Shown: positions 19,985-28,931 of the stretch, in pieces
How positions within the stretch are numbered: the stretch's first letter is position 1
Layout of the letters: every line of letters begins with the position of its first letter
Assembly: GCF_003015185.1 (NCBI RefSeq)
Contig: NZ_CP027860.1
Location: forward strand, 3,648,501-3,712,500
Origin: Ahniella affigens
GTDB taxonomy: Bacteria > Pseudomonadota > Gammaproteobacteria > Xanthomonadales > Ahniellaceae
Direction: 5' to 3'
Length of the DNA stretch: 64,000 nucleotides
Made by a program: the position numbers and the translations under genes
The notes under the pieces: model-generated
Seen by the model: the letters and a program-made list of their open reading frames with translations, nothing else
Told to the model about the DNA's origin: nothing
Database searches by the model: none

Positions 19985-21382
19985 TCACTTCGGCGGCGGT
20001 CGACGCGGCAGCGGTTTCTTCGGCTCCATGGTGCCGAGATCCCAGTCCTCTGGCACGAACGGTGCGCGGACTTCGGCAATGACGGGATAGCCGCCCACAG
20101 CAGCCTCATCATCGATAATGTGACCACGACCTTCCATCACGTTGGCCACAATTCGGCGGTCAATGTCATCGCGATCCCAAGGCCTCGCACCGGCTTCGGC
20201 GACCACCCAATCCTCGACCTCACGCGCCGACATCACGCGAACACCAGGCGGCAACTTCGGCGCGACCTTCAGATCGATCAACTTGGCGCGACCGGCGTTA
20301 TAGCGCCCCAGCTGGGGCAGGTCGCGACCAATGCGATCAAACGCCAGATTGTCGTCCAGAAATAGTTCGAGATCCCCAGAGCCCCCAAACATGAACAGGG
20401 CGAGCGGCTCAGTAGACGGGCCGGCGCGCAGCACATTGCCGCGGACACTGATCTGCCCCGTCAAGTATTCATGCCCATACCATTCTTCCGCGATCAGGTT
20501 GTAGTGAATCGCGCGCTGTCCGGGGTCATAGATCAAGTTGTTGATGACCTGCCCACGAGTACCGCCCTTGAACAGCGGGCTCCGCTCATAGTTGTGCGCG
20601 TACAGATTGCCGATGATCACAATGTCGGTGACGTTGTCATGAATCAGGCTGCCCTTGCTGTGCTCGCCTTTTGCATGAATCGAATGCGCCAGTCCCTCTG
20701 CAAGCAGGTTGTGCGAGAACGTGATGCGATGACTGACAAATTCCCGCCATGCGTCTGGCCCGTCACCAATGAAGCGGGCACCGGACGCGGAAAGGTTTTC
20801 GTCGCTCGCCCAGGTCAGTGAGTTGTGATCAATGATCACATCTTTCGCACCGGCGACCGTGGTGATCGCATCAAAGTCGACGCCCGCGTGCTTCTTCAGA
20901 CCGCCCTCGCCCGGCCGGATATGGAGATGCCGGATCACCACGTCATGCGTGGCAATGGTCAGCCCGCCTTTGATCAAGGTAATTCCTGGGGGCGGCGCTG
21001 TTTGTCCAGCGATGGTCAAGAATGGCTCAGTAATGGCCCACTCAGCAAGGCGCAGGTCAATGACACCAGCGACTTCGAACACGATGATTCTGGGGCCTTT
21101 GGTGTTCAGCGCTTCCTTGAAACTGCCAGGCCCATCGGTCGCGAGCGTGGTCACTCGCAGTACCTGCCCGCCGCGCCCGCCTGGTGTCTCGGCTGCCCAA
21201 CCAACAGCGCCAGGAAACGCCCGTTCTGCGGCTTCCACGCGGGGCATCAGCCCCCAAATCGCGAGCGCGGCAGCAATCAGAACGAGCCAGCGCTCCAGTC
21301 GGCGGACGGGATCAGCAGCAGGCGTCGACACATGCTGGTGGGAACGGCGTTGGGAGATCGGGTTCAAGGGCATCTCGGACAT
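19985..21382 (-). CDS. Pectate lyase, family PL1-like
   Basis: Secreted lyase of about 465 residues that cleaves de-esterified pectin by beta-elimination, giving 4,5-unsaturated products. After an N-terminal polar stretch comes a hydrophobic signal (WLVLIAAALAIWGL) and the mature start ERAFPGAVGWAAETPGGRGG. Parallel beta-helix features include GSFKEAL, VAGVIDL and the vWIDH-like motif VIIDHNSLTWASDENL. The ATG at 21382 is chosen; 21373 would also work and a TTG lies at 21409. It is divergent from the hydratase/TRAP genes with a shared operator candidate, and convergent with the pectinesterase gene. Confidence 0.87.
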   Translation of the reverse strand: MSEMPLNPISQRRSHQHVSTPAADPVRRLERWLVLIAAALAIWGLMPRVEAAERAFPGAVGWAAETPGGRGGQVLRVTTLATDGPGSFKEALNTKGPRIIVFEVAGVIDLRLAEWAITEPFLTIAGQTAPPPGITLIKGGLTIATHDVVIRHLHIRPGEGGLKKHAGVDFDAITTVAGAKDVIIDHNSLTWASDENLSASGARFIGDGPDAWREFVSHRITFSHNLLAEGLAHSIHAKGEHSKGSLIHDNVTDIVIIGNLYAHNYERSPLFKGGTRGQVINNLIYDPGQRAIHYNLIAEEWYGHEYLTGQISVRGNVLRAGPSTEPLALFMFGGSGDLELFLDDNLAFDRIGRDLPQLGRYNAGRAKLIDLKVAPKLPPGVRVMSAREVEDWVVAEAGARPWDRDDIDRRIVANVMEGRGHIIDDEAAVGGYPVIAEVRAPFVPEDWDLGTMEPKKPLPRRPPPK

Positions 21383-21436
21383 GTTCAGCGGCCTTTGGTT
21401 CTGTGGCAAAGCATGGCAGTGGTGCAGTGCGCGTTG

Positions 21437-21458
21437 TAAATGACACCGGTTTCCTTTA
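21437..21458. promoter_or_regulatory. Pectin-regulon operator candidate, copy 3
   Basis: An inverted repeat with half-sites TAAATGACACC and GGTTTCCTTTA, 9 of 11 positions matching, centred between 21447 and 21448. It sits in the divergent region between the pectate lyase start (21382) and the hydratase start (21500) and could serve both genes. Confidence 0.62.
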
Positions 21459-21499
21459 TACAGGAAACCAGCTTCCAGGTCTGCGCCCGGCCGTCCTGG

Positions 21500-22366
21500 A
21501 TGCCTGACTGGAGCTTAGACGTGACCGAGTCGTATCGCGTAACTGAAACCGTGTCCGAGAGCCTTGGCGTAGCGAGTCGGTTTGTTGCCGCCCGCCGGGG
21601 TGCTTTGGCATTGACCCACTATCCCGGGCCGCTGCCGGAGAATCTGGAAACGGCCTACCAGCGCCAAGATCAGGCGATTGGCTTATGGCCAGACCAGCTC
21701 TGTGGTTGGAAGGTCGGGCGCATTCCCGATCTCTGGCTTGCGCGCATGGGCGAGGATCGCTTGATGGGCCCGGTGTTCCAGCGCCAATGTCTGTGGCTGC
21801 AGCCCGGGCAAACAGCCGAGCTCCCGGTGATCCAAGATGGCTTTGCCGCGGTCGAGGCCGAATACATTTTCGTGCTGGGCACCGACGCCGACCCCCAACG
21901 CTCCGACTACACCCCCGAGGAAGCGCTGCAATTGGCGGGCAGCTTTCATATCGGGATCGAACTGGCGGGTAGTCCCTTGGCGACCATCAATGCCCTGGGC
22001 CCGGCCATCGTAGTGTCTGACTTCGGTAACAATGCCGGGGTGTTTGTCGGCCCTGACATCCCATCGTGGCATAGCCTTGATCTCCTCCGGCTGAACTGTT
22101 CGACCTATGTCGACGGCGCGTTGGTGGGGCAAGGCGGCGGCTGGTTTCTGCCCGGCGGTCCAGCGGCGGCACTGGCATTTGCTCTCAATCGGGGCGCGAA
22201 GCGACACCGCCCCCTGAAGGCGGGCATGCTGGTGTCAACGGGCGCTGCCACCGGAATCCATGACATTCTCCCGAATCAGCAGGCGCGCCTGGTATTTGAC
22301 GGGATCGGCGAACTGACAGCGCGCGGCATTCCGGCAACACCGATGCCCGAGGCGGAGGCATCATGA
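21500..22366 (+). CDS. MhpD/FAH-fold hydratase-like protein in the pectin operon
   Basis: Member of the 2-keto-4-pentenoate hydratase / fumarylacetoacetate hydrolase superfamily, about 288 residues from the ATG at 21500; a GTG at 21530 is an alternative. Landmarks are CGWKVGR near the N-terminal third, the metal-site motif AAVEAEYIFVLG, and IGIELAGSPLATI. It heads an overlapping gene run with the TRAP transporter (its stop overlaps dctP by four bases). The standard Kdu/Kdg pathway has no step for such an enzyme. It may hydrate or tautomerise an unsaturated uronate product, or act on another pectin-derived 2-keto acid. The substrate is unknown. Confidence 0.75.
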   Translation: MPDWSLDVTESYRVTETVSESLGVASRFVAARRGALALTHYPGPLPENLETAYQRQDQAIGLWPDQLCGWKVGRIPDLWLARMGEDRLMGPVFQRQCLWLQPGQTAELPVIQDGFAAVEAEYIFVLGTDADPQRSDYTPEEALQLAGSFHIGIELAGSPLATINALGPAIVVSDFGNNAGVFVGPDIPSWHSLDLLRLNCSTYVDGALVGQGGGWFLPGGPAAALAFALNRGAKRHRPLKAGMLVSTGAATGIHDILPNQQARLVFDGIGELTARGIPATPMPEAEAS

Positions 22367-23358
22367 CGCCTTCCCGACGCACGTTTCTGCTCGGGCTTGC
22401 GGGTGCGGCGTGCCTCACCGCACGACCTGGCGCGCAGGCGTCTCAGACGGGCAAGCGGCTCGTCGCCAGCGATGTTCACGTGTCCGACTATCCGAGCGTT
22501 GAAGCGGTGCGCTGGATTGGTCAAGAGCTCGCGCGCGCAACCGATGGTCGCCTCAGCATCGAGGCCTATCACTCCGGACAGCTGGGTCGTGAGCTCGATC
22601 AGATCGATATGGCACGCCACGGTGCAATCGATATCACCCGCGTCTATACCGGCGCACTCAACAACGCGTTTCCGCTGACGATTCCGCTCGGCCTGCCGTA
22701 TCTGTTTCAGTCCAAGGCGCATTTGCGTCGGATCATCGATGGCCCGATTGGCAAGCAAGTGCTGGACGGATTCAACGCCCGCGGCCTGGTCGGCCTGGCG
22801 ATCTTCGACTGCGGTGCGCGCTCGGTGTACAGCACCAAGGGCCCCATTGTGCGGCCTGCCGATATGGCTGGCCTGAAGCTCCGAATTCCGCCCTCCGACA
22901 TCTTCTTGAAACTGATGAGCGCGCTCGGCGCCAATCCGACGCCCTTGCCTTACGGCGATGTGTTTTCAGCGCTGGAGACACGCCTGATCGATGGTGCCGA
23001 GAACAACGTGCGCAGCTTCCAGAGCAGCCGCCAATTCGAAATCGCGCGCTATTGGTCGGAGACTGAGCACTCGTTCGCGCCCGACGTGCTCTTGATGTCA
23101 GGTCGCAACTTTCTCGCCCTGTCGCCTGATGACCAGGCCCTGATTCGCGAACTTGCAGCGCGCTCTGTGCAAGTGTTTCGCGACCGCTGGGACGCTGGCG
23201 AAGCCGAGTCGCGTCGGACGATCGAATCGGCCGGGGTCCAGATTCAGGCGGTTGACCGCGAGGCCTTTGTGGCGGCTTCGGCACCGGTACTGGCTGAGTA
23301 TCGGCAACACCCGGATTTGGCAGACATGATTGCAACGATCGGCTCCGAGGCAGACTGA
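22363..23358 (+). CDS. TRAP transporter substrate-binding protein (DctP family)
   Basis: Periplasmic solute-binding protein of 331 residues. The twin-arginine signal SRRTFLLGLAGAACLTA suggests Tat export. Family features include the early VHVSDYPSVEAV strand, HSGQLGRELDQIDMARHGAIDI, and the conserved Arg segment near GLKLRIPPSD that binds the substrate carboxylate. It overlaps the hydratase stop by ATGA and the dctQ start by one base. In a pectin locus the likely ligand is a galacturonate-type or unsaturated uronate monomer or dimer; this is inference. Confidence 0.9.
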   Translation: MTPSRRTFLLGLAGAACLTARPGAQASQTGKRLVASDVHVSDYPSVEAVRWIGQELARATDGRLSIEAYHSGQLGRELDQIDMARHGAIDITRVYTGALNNAFPLTIPLGLPYLFQSKAHLRRIIDGPIGKQVLDGFNARGLVGLAIFDCGARSVYSTKGPIVRPADMAGLKLRIPPSDIFLKLMSALGANPTPLPYGDVFSALETRLIDGAENNVRSFQSSRQFEIARYWSETEHSFAPDVLLMSGRNFLALSPDDQALIRELAARSVQVFRDRWDAGEAESRRTIESAGVQIQAVDREAFVAASAPVLAEYRQHPDLADMIATIGSEAD

Positions 23359-23846
23359 TGAACACCGACGCGAACCGAGGCCTGCAGAAGCTCGATCAAC
23401 TCGCAAGACTATCCAATGGCGCAGCCGCGCTGGCGCTCGCTGGCATGGCCATCACCCAAACCTGGCAAGTGTTCGCGCGCTATGTACTGCACCATGCCCC
23501 GCCGTGGACCGAGCCACTTACCCTCATTCTATTGGCCACAACGCTGGCGTTCGGTGCAGCCGCTTCAGTCCATCAGCATGGGCACTTTCGGTTCCCGCTG
23601 TTGGTCGCACTGCTGCCGATGTTCTGGCAGCGCGCATGCCATCGGCTGAGCGCCGCCTGCGTGCTTGTGATTGGGGTTGCCATGACCATCGGCGCCGGCA
23701 CCCTTGCCGTTGAAGGTTTCGATATTCGAATGGCCGGCACCATGCTGCCCCAGAGCGCCGCGTTCGTGCCCTTGGCATTGGGCGGCGCACTGATGGCGTT
23801 GTTTGCGCTGCCGCAGATTTGGTCCGGGCAAGGTGCCGCGTCATGA
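23358..23846 (+). CDS. TRAP transporter small permease (DctQ family)
   Basis: Inner-membrane protein of 162 residues with four hydrophobic helices and the family features TWQVFARYVLHHAPPWTEPL in the first third. It pairs with the large permease in sodium-driven uptake. It overlaps its neighbours on both sides (TGATG at the start, ATGA at the end), so it is translationally coupled to the binding protein and the large subunit. Confidence 0.9.
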   Translation: MNTDANRGLQKLDQLARLSNGAAALALAGMAITQTWQVFARYVLHHAPPWTEPLTLILLATTLAFGAAASVHQHGHFRFPLLVALLPMFWQRACHRLSAACVLVIGVAMTIGAGTLAVEGFDIRMAGTMLPQSAAFVPLALGGALMALFALPQIWSGQGAAS

Positions 23847-25129
23847 GTGATGTGCTGATTCTGTTTGGCAGTTTTGCGCTGCTCCTGATGCTGGGCGTGC
23901 CCGTTGCCTATGCATTGGCGGTTGCGTCGGCATTGACGATCTGGCATCTCGATCTGCCGTTGATCCTGGTCAGTCAGCAGTTGGGGGCCGGTGCGGGCAG
24001 CATCACGTTGATTGCGATTCCGCTGTTTATCTTTACCGGTGAGCTGATGCTGCGCGGTGGCATCTCGGAGCGGCTGATTGGTCTGGCGGGCAGTCTGGTC
24101 GGCCATCTGCGTGGCGGGCTCGGACAAGTCAATGTGCTCTCGAATCTGTTCTTTGGCGGCGTGTCGGGATCGGCCATTGCCGACGTGTCGGCGGTCGGTG
24201 GCGCGATGATTCCGCAAATGGTCAAACGCGGATTCGATCGCGATTTCGCCGTCAACGTCAGCGTCAGCGCTGCGCTGGTGGCCCTGTTGGTGCCCCCTTC
24301 GCACAATCTGATTCTGTATTCGGCGGCAGCCGGAGGCGGGTTGTCGATCGCTGATCTGTTTGCCGCAGGCATCGTGCCGGCGCTGATGATGACGGCCGCG
24401 ATGATGCTGACCGGCTGGTGGCTCGCGCGCCGCCGCGGCTATGCCGTGGAAGCCTTTCCGGGTTTTGCGGTGGTGTTTACCCGGTTGGTCGCGGCGCTGC
24501 CCGGCTTGTTGCTGGTGATCTTGATTTTTGTCGGCATTCGGGCCGGCATTTTCACGGCGGTTGAAAGCGCTGCGGTGGCGGTCTGCTATGCCTTGATTGT
24601 CACCGTGCTCGTCTACCGGAGCCTGCGCGGCCCGGCACTGATCGATGCGTGTTTGCATGCCGCAAAGACGACGGGCAATATCCTGTTTGTCATCGCCGCG
24701 GCCGGGCTGTTTGGCTGGCTGCTCGCTTACCTGCAGGTTCCGGCGCTCGCAGTGTCTGCCTTACAGGCGATTGCCGATACACCGATCACCGTGCTGCTCA
24801 CCATCATCGTGACCTTGCTGGTGCTTGGGACGTTCATGGATCTCGCACCGTTGATCCTGATCTGCACGCCCATTTTTCTGCCGGTTGCCAAGGCATTTGG
24901 GATCAGCCCGGTCCACTTTGGCGTGGTCTTGATTCTCGCTGGCGGCATCGGCTTGATCACGCCGCCGGTGGGCTCCGTGCTGTTCGTGGGCGCTGCCATT
25001 GGCCGGATCGAGATCAGCCAGGCGCTGCGCAGTATCTGGCCGTTCTATCTCGCTGCGGGCGCGGTGCTGCTGTTGGTGACGCTGTTTCCAGCGTTGTCGC
25101 TGTGGTTACCGGCCGCGTTGCGGTCCTGA
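23843..25129 (+). CDS. TRAP transporter large permease (DctM family)
   Basis: Inner-membrane transport subunit of 428 residues with about twelve hydrophobic segments. Characteristic stretches are LLLMLGVPVAYALAVAS, FGGVSGSAIADVSAVGG, VLGTFMDLAPLILICTP and GLITPPVGSVLFVG. The ATG at 23843 overlaps the dctQ stop; the frame is open further up but lies inside dctQ. The gene closes the hydratase-TRAP run, and the LacI regulator gene starts 32 bases later. Confidence 0.93.
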   Translation: MSDVLILFGSFALLLMLGVPVAYALAVASALTIWHLDLPLILVSQQLGAGAGSITLIAIPLFIFTGELMLRGGISERLIGLAGSLVGHLRGGLGQVNVLSNLFFGGVSGSAIADVSAVGGAMIPQMVKRGFDRDFAVNVSVSAALVALLVPPSHNLILYSAAAGGGLSIADLFAAGIVPALMMTAAMMLTGWWLARRRGYAVEAFPGFAVVFTRLVAALPGLLLVILIFVGIRAGIFTAVESAAVAVCYALIVTVLVYRSLRGPALIDACLHAAKTTGNILFVIAAAGLFGWLLAYLQVPALAVSALQAIADTPITVLLTIIVTLLVLGTFMDLAPLILICTPIFLPVAKAFGISPVHFGVVLILAGGIGLITPPVGSVLFVGAAIGRIEISQALRSIWPFYLAAGAVLLLVTLFPALSLWLPAALRS

Positions 25130-25161
25130 TGCATCAGTCCAACTGGCCCGACTGCTAGACT

Positions 25162-26292
25162 ATGCCGATCCCGCCCAGACGCCCGCGCATGAGTCGACGA
25201 ACTCGAATGGCCACAATCGACCCGACGCCACCCGACGCGCGCGCGGAGCCTATCGCAGCCAGGTCCTTCGGTAGCGGCGCGACCACAATCAGCGATATTG
25301 CGCGGTTGACCGGCGTTTCGAAAAAGACGGTGTCGCGTGTTATCAACGGCTCGGAACTGGTGCATCCCGAGACTCGGGACAAGATCAAAGCGCTGATGAC
25401 GGAACTCAACTACACGCCCGATCCCCAGGCGCGTGGGCTGGCGTTCCGGCACTCGTTTCTGATTGGTCTGGTGTTTGACAATCCGACCGCGCAGTACATC
25501 GTCAACATGCAATACGGCGTGCTCGATGCACTCCGCGATTCGGGCTTTGAACTGGTCGTGCATCCTTGTGACAGCAAGCGTGCCGACTACATCGATGGGA
25601 TCCGCCATTTTGTGCAACGTCAGAAGCTCTATGCGGTCATCTTGATCCCGCGTGTCTCTGAAGACCAGGCGCTTGCCGAAATGCTGCAGGACCTGGGCGT
25701 GCGCTATGTGCGTATTGCATCGGTGGCCCTGGACGATGCGAGCCGTATGGTCATGACCCATGATCGGCGTGCCGGCAGCGAAGTGGCTGAATATCTGGAA
25801 TCACTCGGGCATCGGTACGTGGGTTTGATCACGGGCCCGAAGCGATATCGCTCGTCTATCGAGCGCGGCGGCGGCTTCCGCGACGGTCTGGCCCGGCGCG
25901 GCATCGCACTGACCGACGAAGCAGTTTACGAAGGCGGCTATACCTTCGAGTCTGGCGTCGCGGGCGCCGAAGCGCTGCTGCGCCGGGAGCCCCGCCCGAC
26001 CGCCATCTTTGCGTGTAACGACGAGATGGCGGCCGGCGTCTACAAGGCGGCGCAACGGATGGGTCTGTCGATCCCTGGCGATCTGACGGTGATCGGCTAC
26101 GACGACAGTCCGTTGGCGAGCCAACTCTGGCCGCCCTTGACGACCATTCACCTCCCCGTTCGCGAAATTGGCCGGCAAGCGGCGAGCTTGGTGTTAACCA
26201 AGGATCGCCAGTCGAATCCGGAAGGCAACGCGGCCATCACGGTCAGTCCCCATCTCGTAATCCGCGACTCAAGCCAGCCCCCAAGGGAATGA
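25162..26292 (+). CDS. LacI-family regulator of pectin use (KdgR-like role)
   Basis: Transcriptional regulator of up to 376 residues. The helix-turn-helix ISDIARLTGVSKKTVSRVI begins near residue 43, after a polar, arginine-rich N-terminal tail that is longer than usual, so starts at 25189 or 25207 are possible. The effector domain shows the late motifs IFACNDEMAAGVYKAA and VIGYDDSPLASQLWPP. Its place between the TRAP genes and kduI, together with four similar operator candidates in the locus, makes it the likely regulator of pectin catabolism. The inducer is probably a 2-keto-3-deoxy acid, by analogy. Confidence 0.86.
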   Translation: MPIPPRRPRMSRRTRMATIDPTPPDARAEPIAARSFGSGATTISDIARLTGVSKKTVSRVINGSELVHPETRDKIKALMTELNYTPDPQARGLAFRHSFLIGLVFDNPTAQYIVNMQYGVLDALRDSGFELVVHPCDSKRADYIDGIRHFVQRQKLYAVILIPRVSEDQALAEMLQDLGVRYVRIASVALDDASRMVMTHDRRAGSEVAEYLESLGHRYVGLITGPKRYRSSIERGGGFRDGLARRGIALTDEAVYEGGYTFESGVAGAEALLRREPRPTAIFACNDEMAAGVYKAAQRMGLSIPGDLTVIGYDDSPLASQLWPPLTTIHLPVREIGRQAASLVLTKDRQSNPEGNAAITVSPHLVIRDSSQPPRE

Positions 26293-26300
26293 CTGGTTAG

Positions 26301-26452
26301 GGAGCCTCTGAACAAGTTCAGAGGCGATGCGGGCCGTGGATGGCCCGCCCAGAATCAAGCACGCAAGTGCTTGATTCTGGAGCACTGAGTCCGGACATGT
26401 GCCGGACTCAGTGCGGGTCTGAAAGTCCAGGATGGACTTATTCAGACCCTCC
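26301..26452. repeat. Dispersed 152-bp hairpin element (full form)
   Basis: Begins GGAGCCTCTGAACAAGTTCAGAGG and ends GGATGGACTTATTCAGACCCTCC. It holds several stem-loops: CCTCTGAAC/GTTCAGAGG, CAAGCAC/GTGCTTG and ACTGAGTCCGG/CCGGACTCAGT. A shorter inverted copy lies at 48422-48489. It sits directly after the LacI gene and ahead of kduI. No coding capacity was seen; it resembles a MITE or other non-autonomous element. Confidence 0.8.
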
Positions 26453-26608
26453 TTAGAGCGATTGATCGTGGCTGTGCAGAAACGCGGGGCGCCTCCTCGA
26501 GTTCTTGGGCTTGGCAGACACAGAGGTCTGCCCCTACGGGATTGGGGGCTGGGCTGCCATTGCGGCGGGACCAACCGTCTTTGCTTGCTCAAACGCTGCG
26601 ATCCGGGC

Positions 26609-26631
26609 AAAATGACACCGGTAGTCATTTT
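26609..26631. promoter_or_regulatory. Pectin-regulon operator candidate, copy 4
   Basis: AAAATGACACCGGTAGTCATTT, with perfect outer arms AAAATGAC and GTCATTTT around ACCGGTA. It lies 10 bases upstream of the kduI start, where a bound repressor would block transcription or initiation. It shares ATGACACCGGT with copy 3. Confidence 0.65.
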
Positions 26632-26641
26632 GGAGTCAATC

Positions 26642-27487
26642 ATGTTTCAGCGCGTTGTGCATGCCACCCACCCGGACATGATGGCCGGAGCCAGTAACGA
26701 TCAATTGCGGGACCGATATTTGTTGCCGGACTTGTTTGCGCCGGGCGAGGTTCGCCTCGACTATCTGCATTACGAGCGCTTCGTGGTCGGTGGCGCTGCC
26801 CCAACCACTGCTGCGGTCGCGTTGCCCGTGCAAACCGAGCCCAATTCCGCCAAGGGCAAGGCGTTTCTCGAGCGTCGGGAACTCGGCATCGTCAACATTA
26901 GCCAGGGCGTTGGCTTTGTGACCGTGGATGGCGAGCGCGTTCGTCTGGCACCCAAAGATGGGCTTTATGTGCCCATGGGCAGCCAGGAGGTGCAATTTGA
27001 GTCGGAAAGCGCGGACAATCCGGCGCGCTTCTATCTCGTCTCGACACCAGCCCATGCCCGTTATGCGCTGAAACACATTTCGATTGAACAAGCAGTGCCG
27101 TTACAGCGCGGTGGCTTGCAAACGTCCAACGAACGCACCATTTACCAGTACATCGTGCCCGCAACGTGCCAGTCCTGCCAATTGCTGTTGGGACTGACCA
27201 TCCTAAATACCGGCAGCGTCTGGAACACCATGCCGCCGCATCTGCATGACCGACGTTCCGAGGTGTATTTCTATTTCGACCTAGCCGATCAGCGCGTCAT
27301 GCATTTCATGGGCGACCCGGCTGACATGCGCCATATCGTGGTCGCAAACGAGCAAGCGGTGGTGTCACCGCCGTGGTCGATCCATATGGGCTCCGGCACG
27401 CAGAACTACAGTTTCATCTGGGCGATGGGTGGCGAGAATCTCGACTACACCGACATGTGCCAACTCGATCTCTGCCAGCTGAAGTGA
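26642..27487 (+). CDS. kduI: 5-dehydro-4-deoxy-D-glucuronate isomerase
   Basis: Cupin-fold zinc isomerase of 281 residues that converts 5-keto-4-deoxyuronate to 2,5-diketo-3-deoxygluconate. The metal-binding HLH appears in [17 protein letters not shown], with further ligands in the C-terminal cupin strand WSIHMGSG. Typical segments are [11 protein letters not shown] and DGLYVPMGS. The ATG at 26642 is the conserved start; the upstream open frame runs through the dispersed repeat. It precedes kduD by seven bases and they form an operon. Confidence 0.95.
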   Translation: MFQRVVHATHPDMMAGASNDQLRDRYLLPDLFAPGEVRLDYLHYERFVVGGAAPTTAAVALPVQTEPNSAKGKAFLERRELGIVNISQGVGFVTVDGERVRLAPKDGLYVPMGSQEVQFESESADNPARFYLVSTPAHARYALKHISIEQAVPLQRGGLQTSNERTIYQYIVPATCQSCQLLLGLTILNTGSVWNTMPPHLHDRRSEVYFYFDLADQRVMHFMGDPADMRHIVVANEQAVVSPPWSIHMGSGTQNYSFIWAMGGENLDYTDMCQLDLCQLK

Positions 27488-27494
27488 CCGTCTC

Positions 27495-28250
27495 ATGACG
27501 ATTTCCTTTGCTCTGACCGGACAGGTCGCTCTGGTGACTGGCGCCAACAAAGGCCTGGGCCAGGGCATTGCGCTAGCGCTCGCTGAAGCGGGTGCCGATA
27601 TTGTGGCAACCTGCAGCACCGATGCGAGCGACACCGTCGCCAAAGTCGAAGCCCTCGGCCGCCGTTGCCTGGCGCTGAAGGCGAATCTTACGAGCACCAA
27701 GCCGATCCCCGGCTTGATTGCCGATACGTTGAATCAGTATGGCCGACTCGACATTCTGGTCAATAACGCCGGCACCATCCGACGCGCCGATGCATTGGAG
27801 TTCACCGAAGACGATTGGGATGCGGTGATCGACCTAAACCTGAAATCGGCGTTCTTTCTGGCTCAGGCGGCTGGTCGTCATTTTGTCCAGGTTGGTCGCG
27901 GCAAGATCATCAATGTGGCATCCATGCTGAGCTTTCAGGGCGGCATTCGCGTGCCGTCGTACACGGCGAGCAAATCGGGATTGGCCGGCATCACGCGCCT
28001 GCTGGCGAACGAATGGGCCAGCAAAGGCATCAACGTGAACGCGATTGCCCCCGGCTACATGGCGACCGACAACACCGAAGCATTGCGCAACGATGCGCAG
28101 CGCAACCGCGATATCCTGGCGCGAATTCCTGCGGGGCGGTGGGGCATTCCTGCTGACTTGGCGGGCGCGGCGGTGTTCTTGGCATCGCCTGCATCCGATT
28201 ATGTGCATGGCGTGGTGCTGCCCGTGGACGGCGGGTGGTTGGCGCGCTAA
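27495..28250 (+). CDS. kduD: 2-dehydro-3-deoxy-D-gluconate 5-dehydrogenase
   Basis: Short-chain dehydrogenase of 251 residues, reducing 2,5-diketo-3-deoxygluconate to KDG, the substrate of kdgK. Visible are the cofactor motif TGANKGLGQGIA, the NNAGTI strand, and the catalytic Ser then YTASKSG with Tyr and Lys. The proline-glycine APGYMATDNTEAL stretch is typical of KduD. It directly follows kduI. Confidence 0.92.
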   Translation: MTISFALTGQVALVTGANKGLGQGIALALAEAGADIVATCSTDASDTVAKVEALGRRCLALKANLTSTKPIPGLIADTLNQYGRLDILVNNAGTIRRADALEFTEDDWDAVIDLNLKSAFFLAQAAGRHFVQVGRGKIINVASMLSFQGGIRVPSYTASKSGLAGITRLLANEWASKGINVNAIAPGYMATDNTEALRNDAQRNRDILARIPAGRWGIPADLAGAAVFLASPASDYVHGVVLPVDGGWLAR

Positions 28251-28306
28251 CGCAAGCCTGAACCGACTTTGGGCCTTACGGACCCGGTTGCGCGGTGATC
28301 CCCCTG

Positions 28307-28711
28307 TCAACACACGCCCTTCGCACGCAGGTCAATGCCGTAGCGTTTGTCCTCAACCATGATGTGATCACGCAGCCACGCTTTGAGGAACGCGGCGAGT
28401 TCGTTGACCACGCTGCTATCACCGCCTTCGTAGCGGCGTTGAAAGCCAGCGATCTGATTGCGGAAGTGGCCGTGATCATGACGATGCTCAGACAGACCAT
28501 CGTAGCTGTGGCACTGCATCAAGGCCTCTTCAAACGTGAAGTGCAGCGTGACATAGGCGACGAGCTTCTTCAGAACCGTGCTCGTCAGGAGCCGATTGGT
28601 GCCACCGGCGGATGCCTGCAAATCGTTGATGGCATCAATCAACATGCGATGCTGACGATCGATGGCTTCAATCCCGACAGACAAATCCTGAGTCCAAACC
28701 AAGTCACTCAT
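28307..28711 (-). CDS. Bacteriohemerythrin
   Basis: Small di-iron oxygen-binding protein of 134 residues. The ligand pattern is intact: DRQHRML (His), HFTFEEALM (His and Glu), HRHDHGHF (His) and HIMVEDKRY (His and Asp). The ATG at 28711 starts the conserved MSDLVWTQDLSVGI. Such proteins store, sense or deliver oxygen. It stands alone, convergent with kduD and separated from the large secreted protein upstream by a terminator at 28844-28867. Confidence 0.93.
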   Translation of the reverse strand: MSDLVWTQDLSVGIEAIDRQHRMLIDAINDLQASAGGTNRLLTSTVLKKLVAYVTLHFTFEEALMQCHSYDGLSEHRHDHGHFRNQIAGFQRRYEGGDSSVVNELAAFLKAWLRDHIMVEDKRYGIDLRAKGVC

Positions 28712-28843
28712 AGCATCGACCTCGCACGCTGATCTCAGCATTCTCGGGCAACGCCGCCGTGTCAGAGTTGATCGTAGTCAAGCGTTGCGCACCCCAACCG
28801 TCTCGGCATCGGGCCGCCCGTCCGCCGCGAGCGATGCCACCAA

Positions 28844-28867
28844 AGAAAACGCCCGCAACAGGCGGGC
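28844..28867 (-). terminator. Minus-strand terminator after the DUF11 protein gene
   Basis: GCCCGC (28851-28856) and GCGGGC (28862-28867) pair around AACAG. On the minus strand the stem is followed by GTTTTCTTT. It lies 65 bases after the stop of the large gene at 28932. Confidence 0.8.
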
Positions 28868-28931
28868 ATTTTCCTTGCTGCGCTATCCCGAACGCGCCTG
28901 GCGGAATCGCCAGACGCGCGGGTTCAGTGGC

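Noticed and set aside
23573-24658. Open frame of 361 codons antisense to the TRAP permease genes
   Set aside because: Composition is Gln/His/Arg-rich low-complexity, typical of an antisense shadow of membrane-protein codons.
26432-26641. Extended N terminus of kduI
   Set aside because: The open frame runs through the dispersed repeat and the operator; KduI homology begins at the ATG at 26642.
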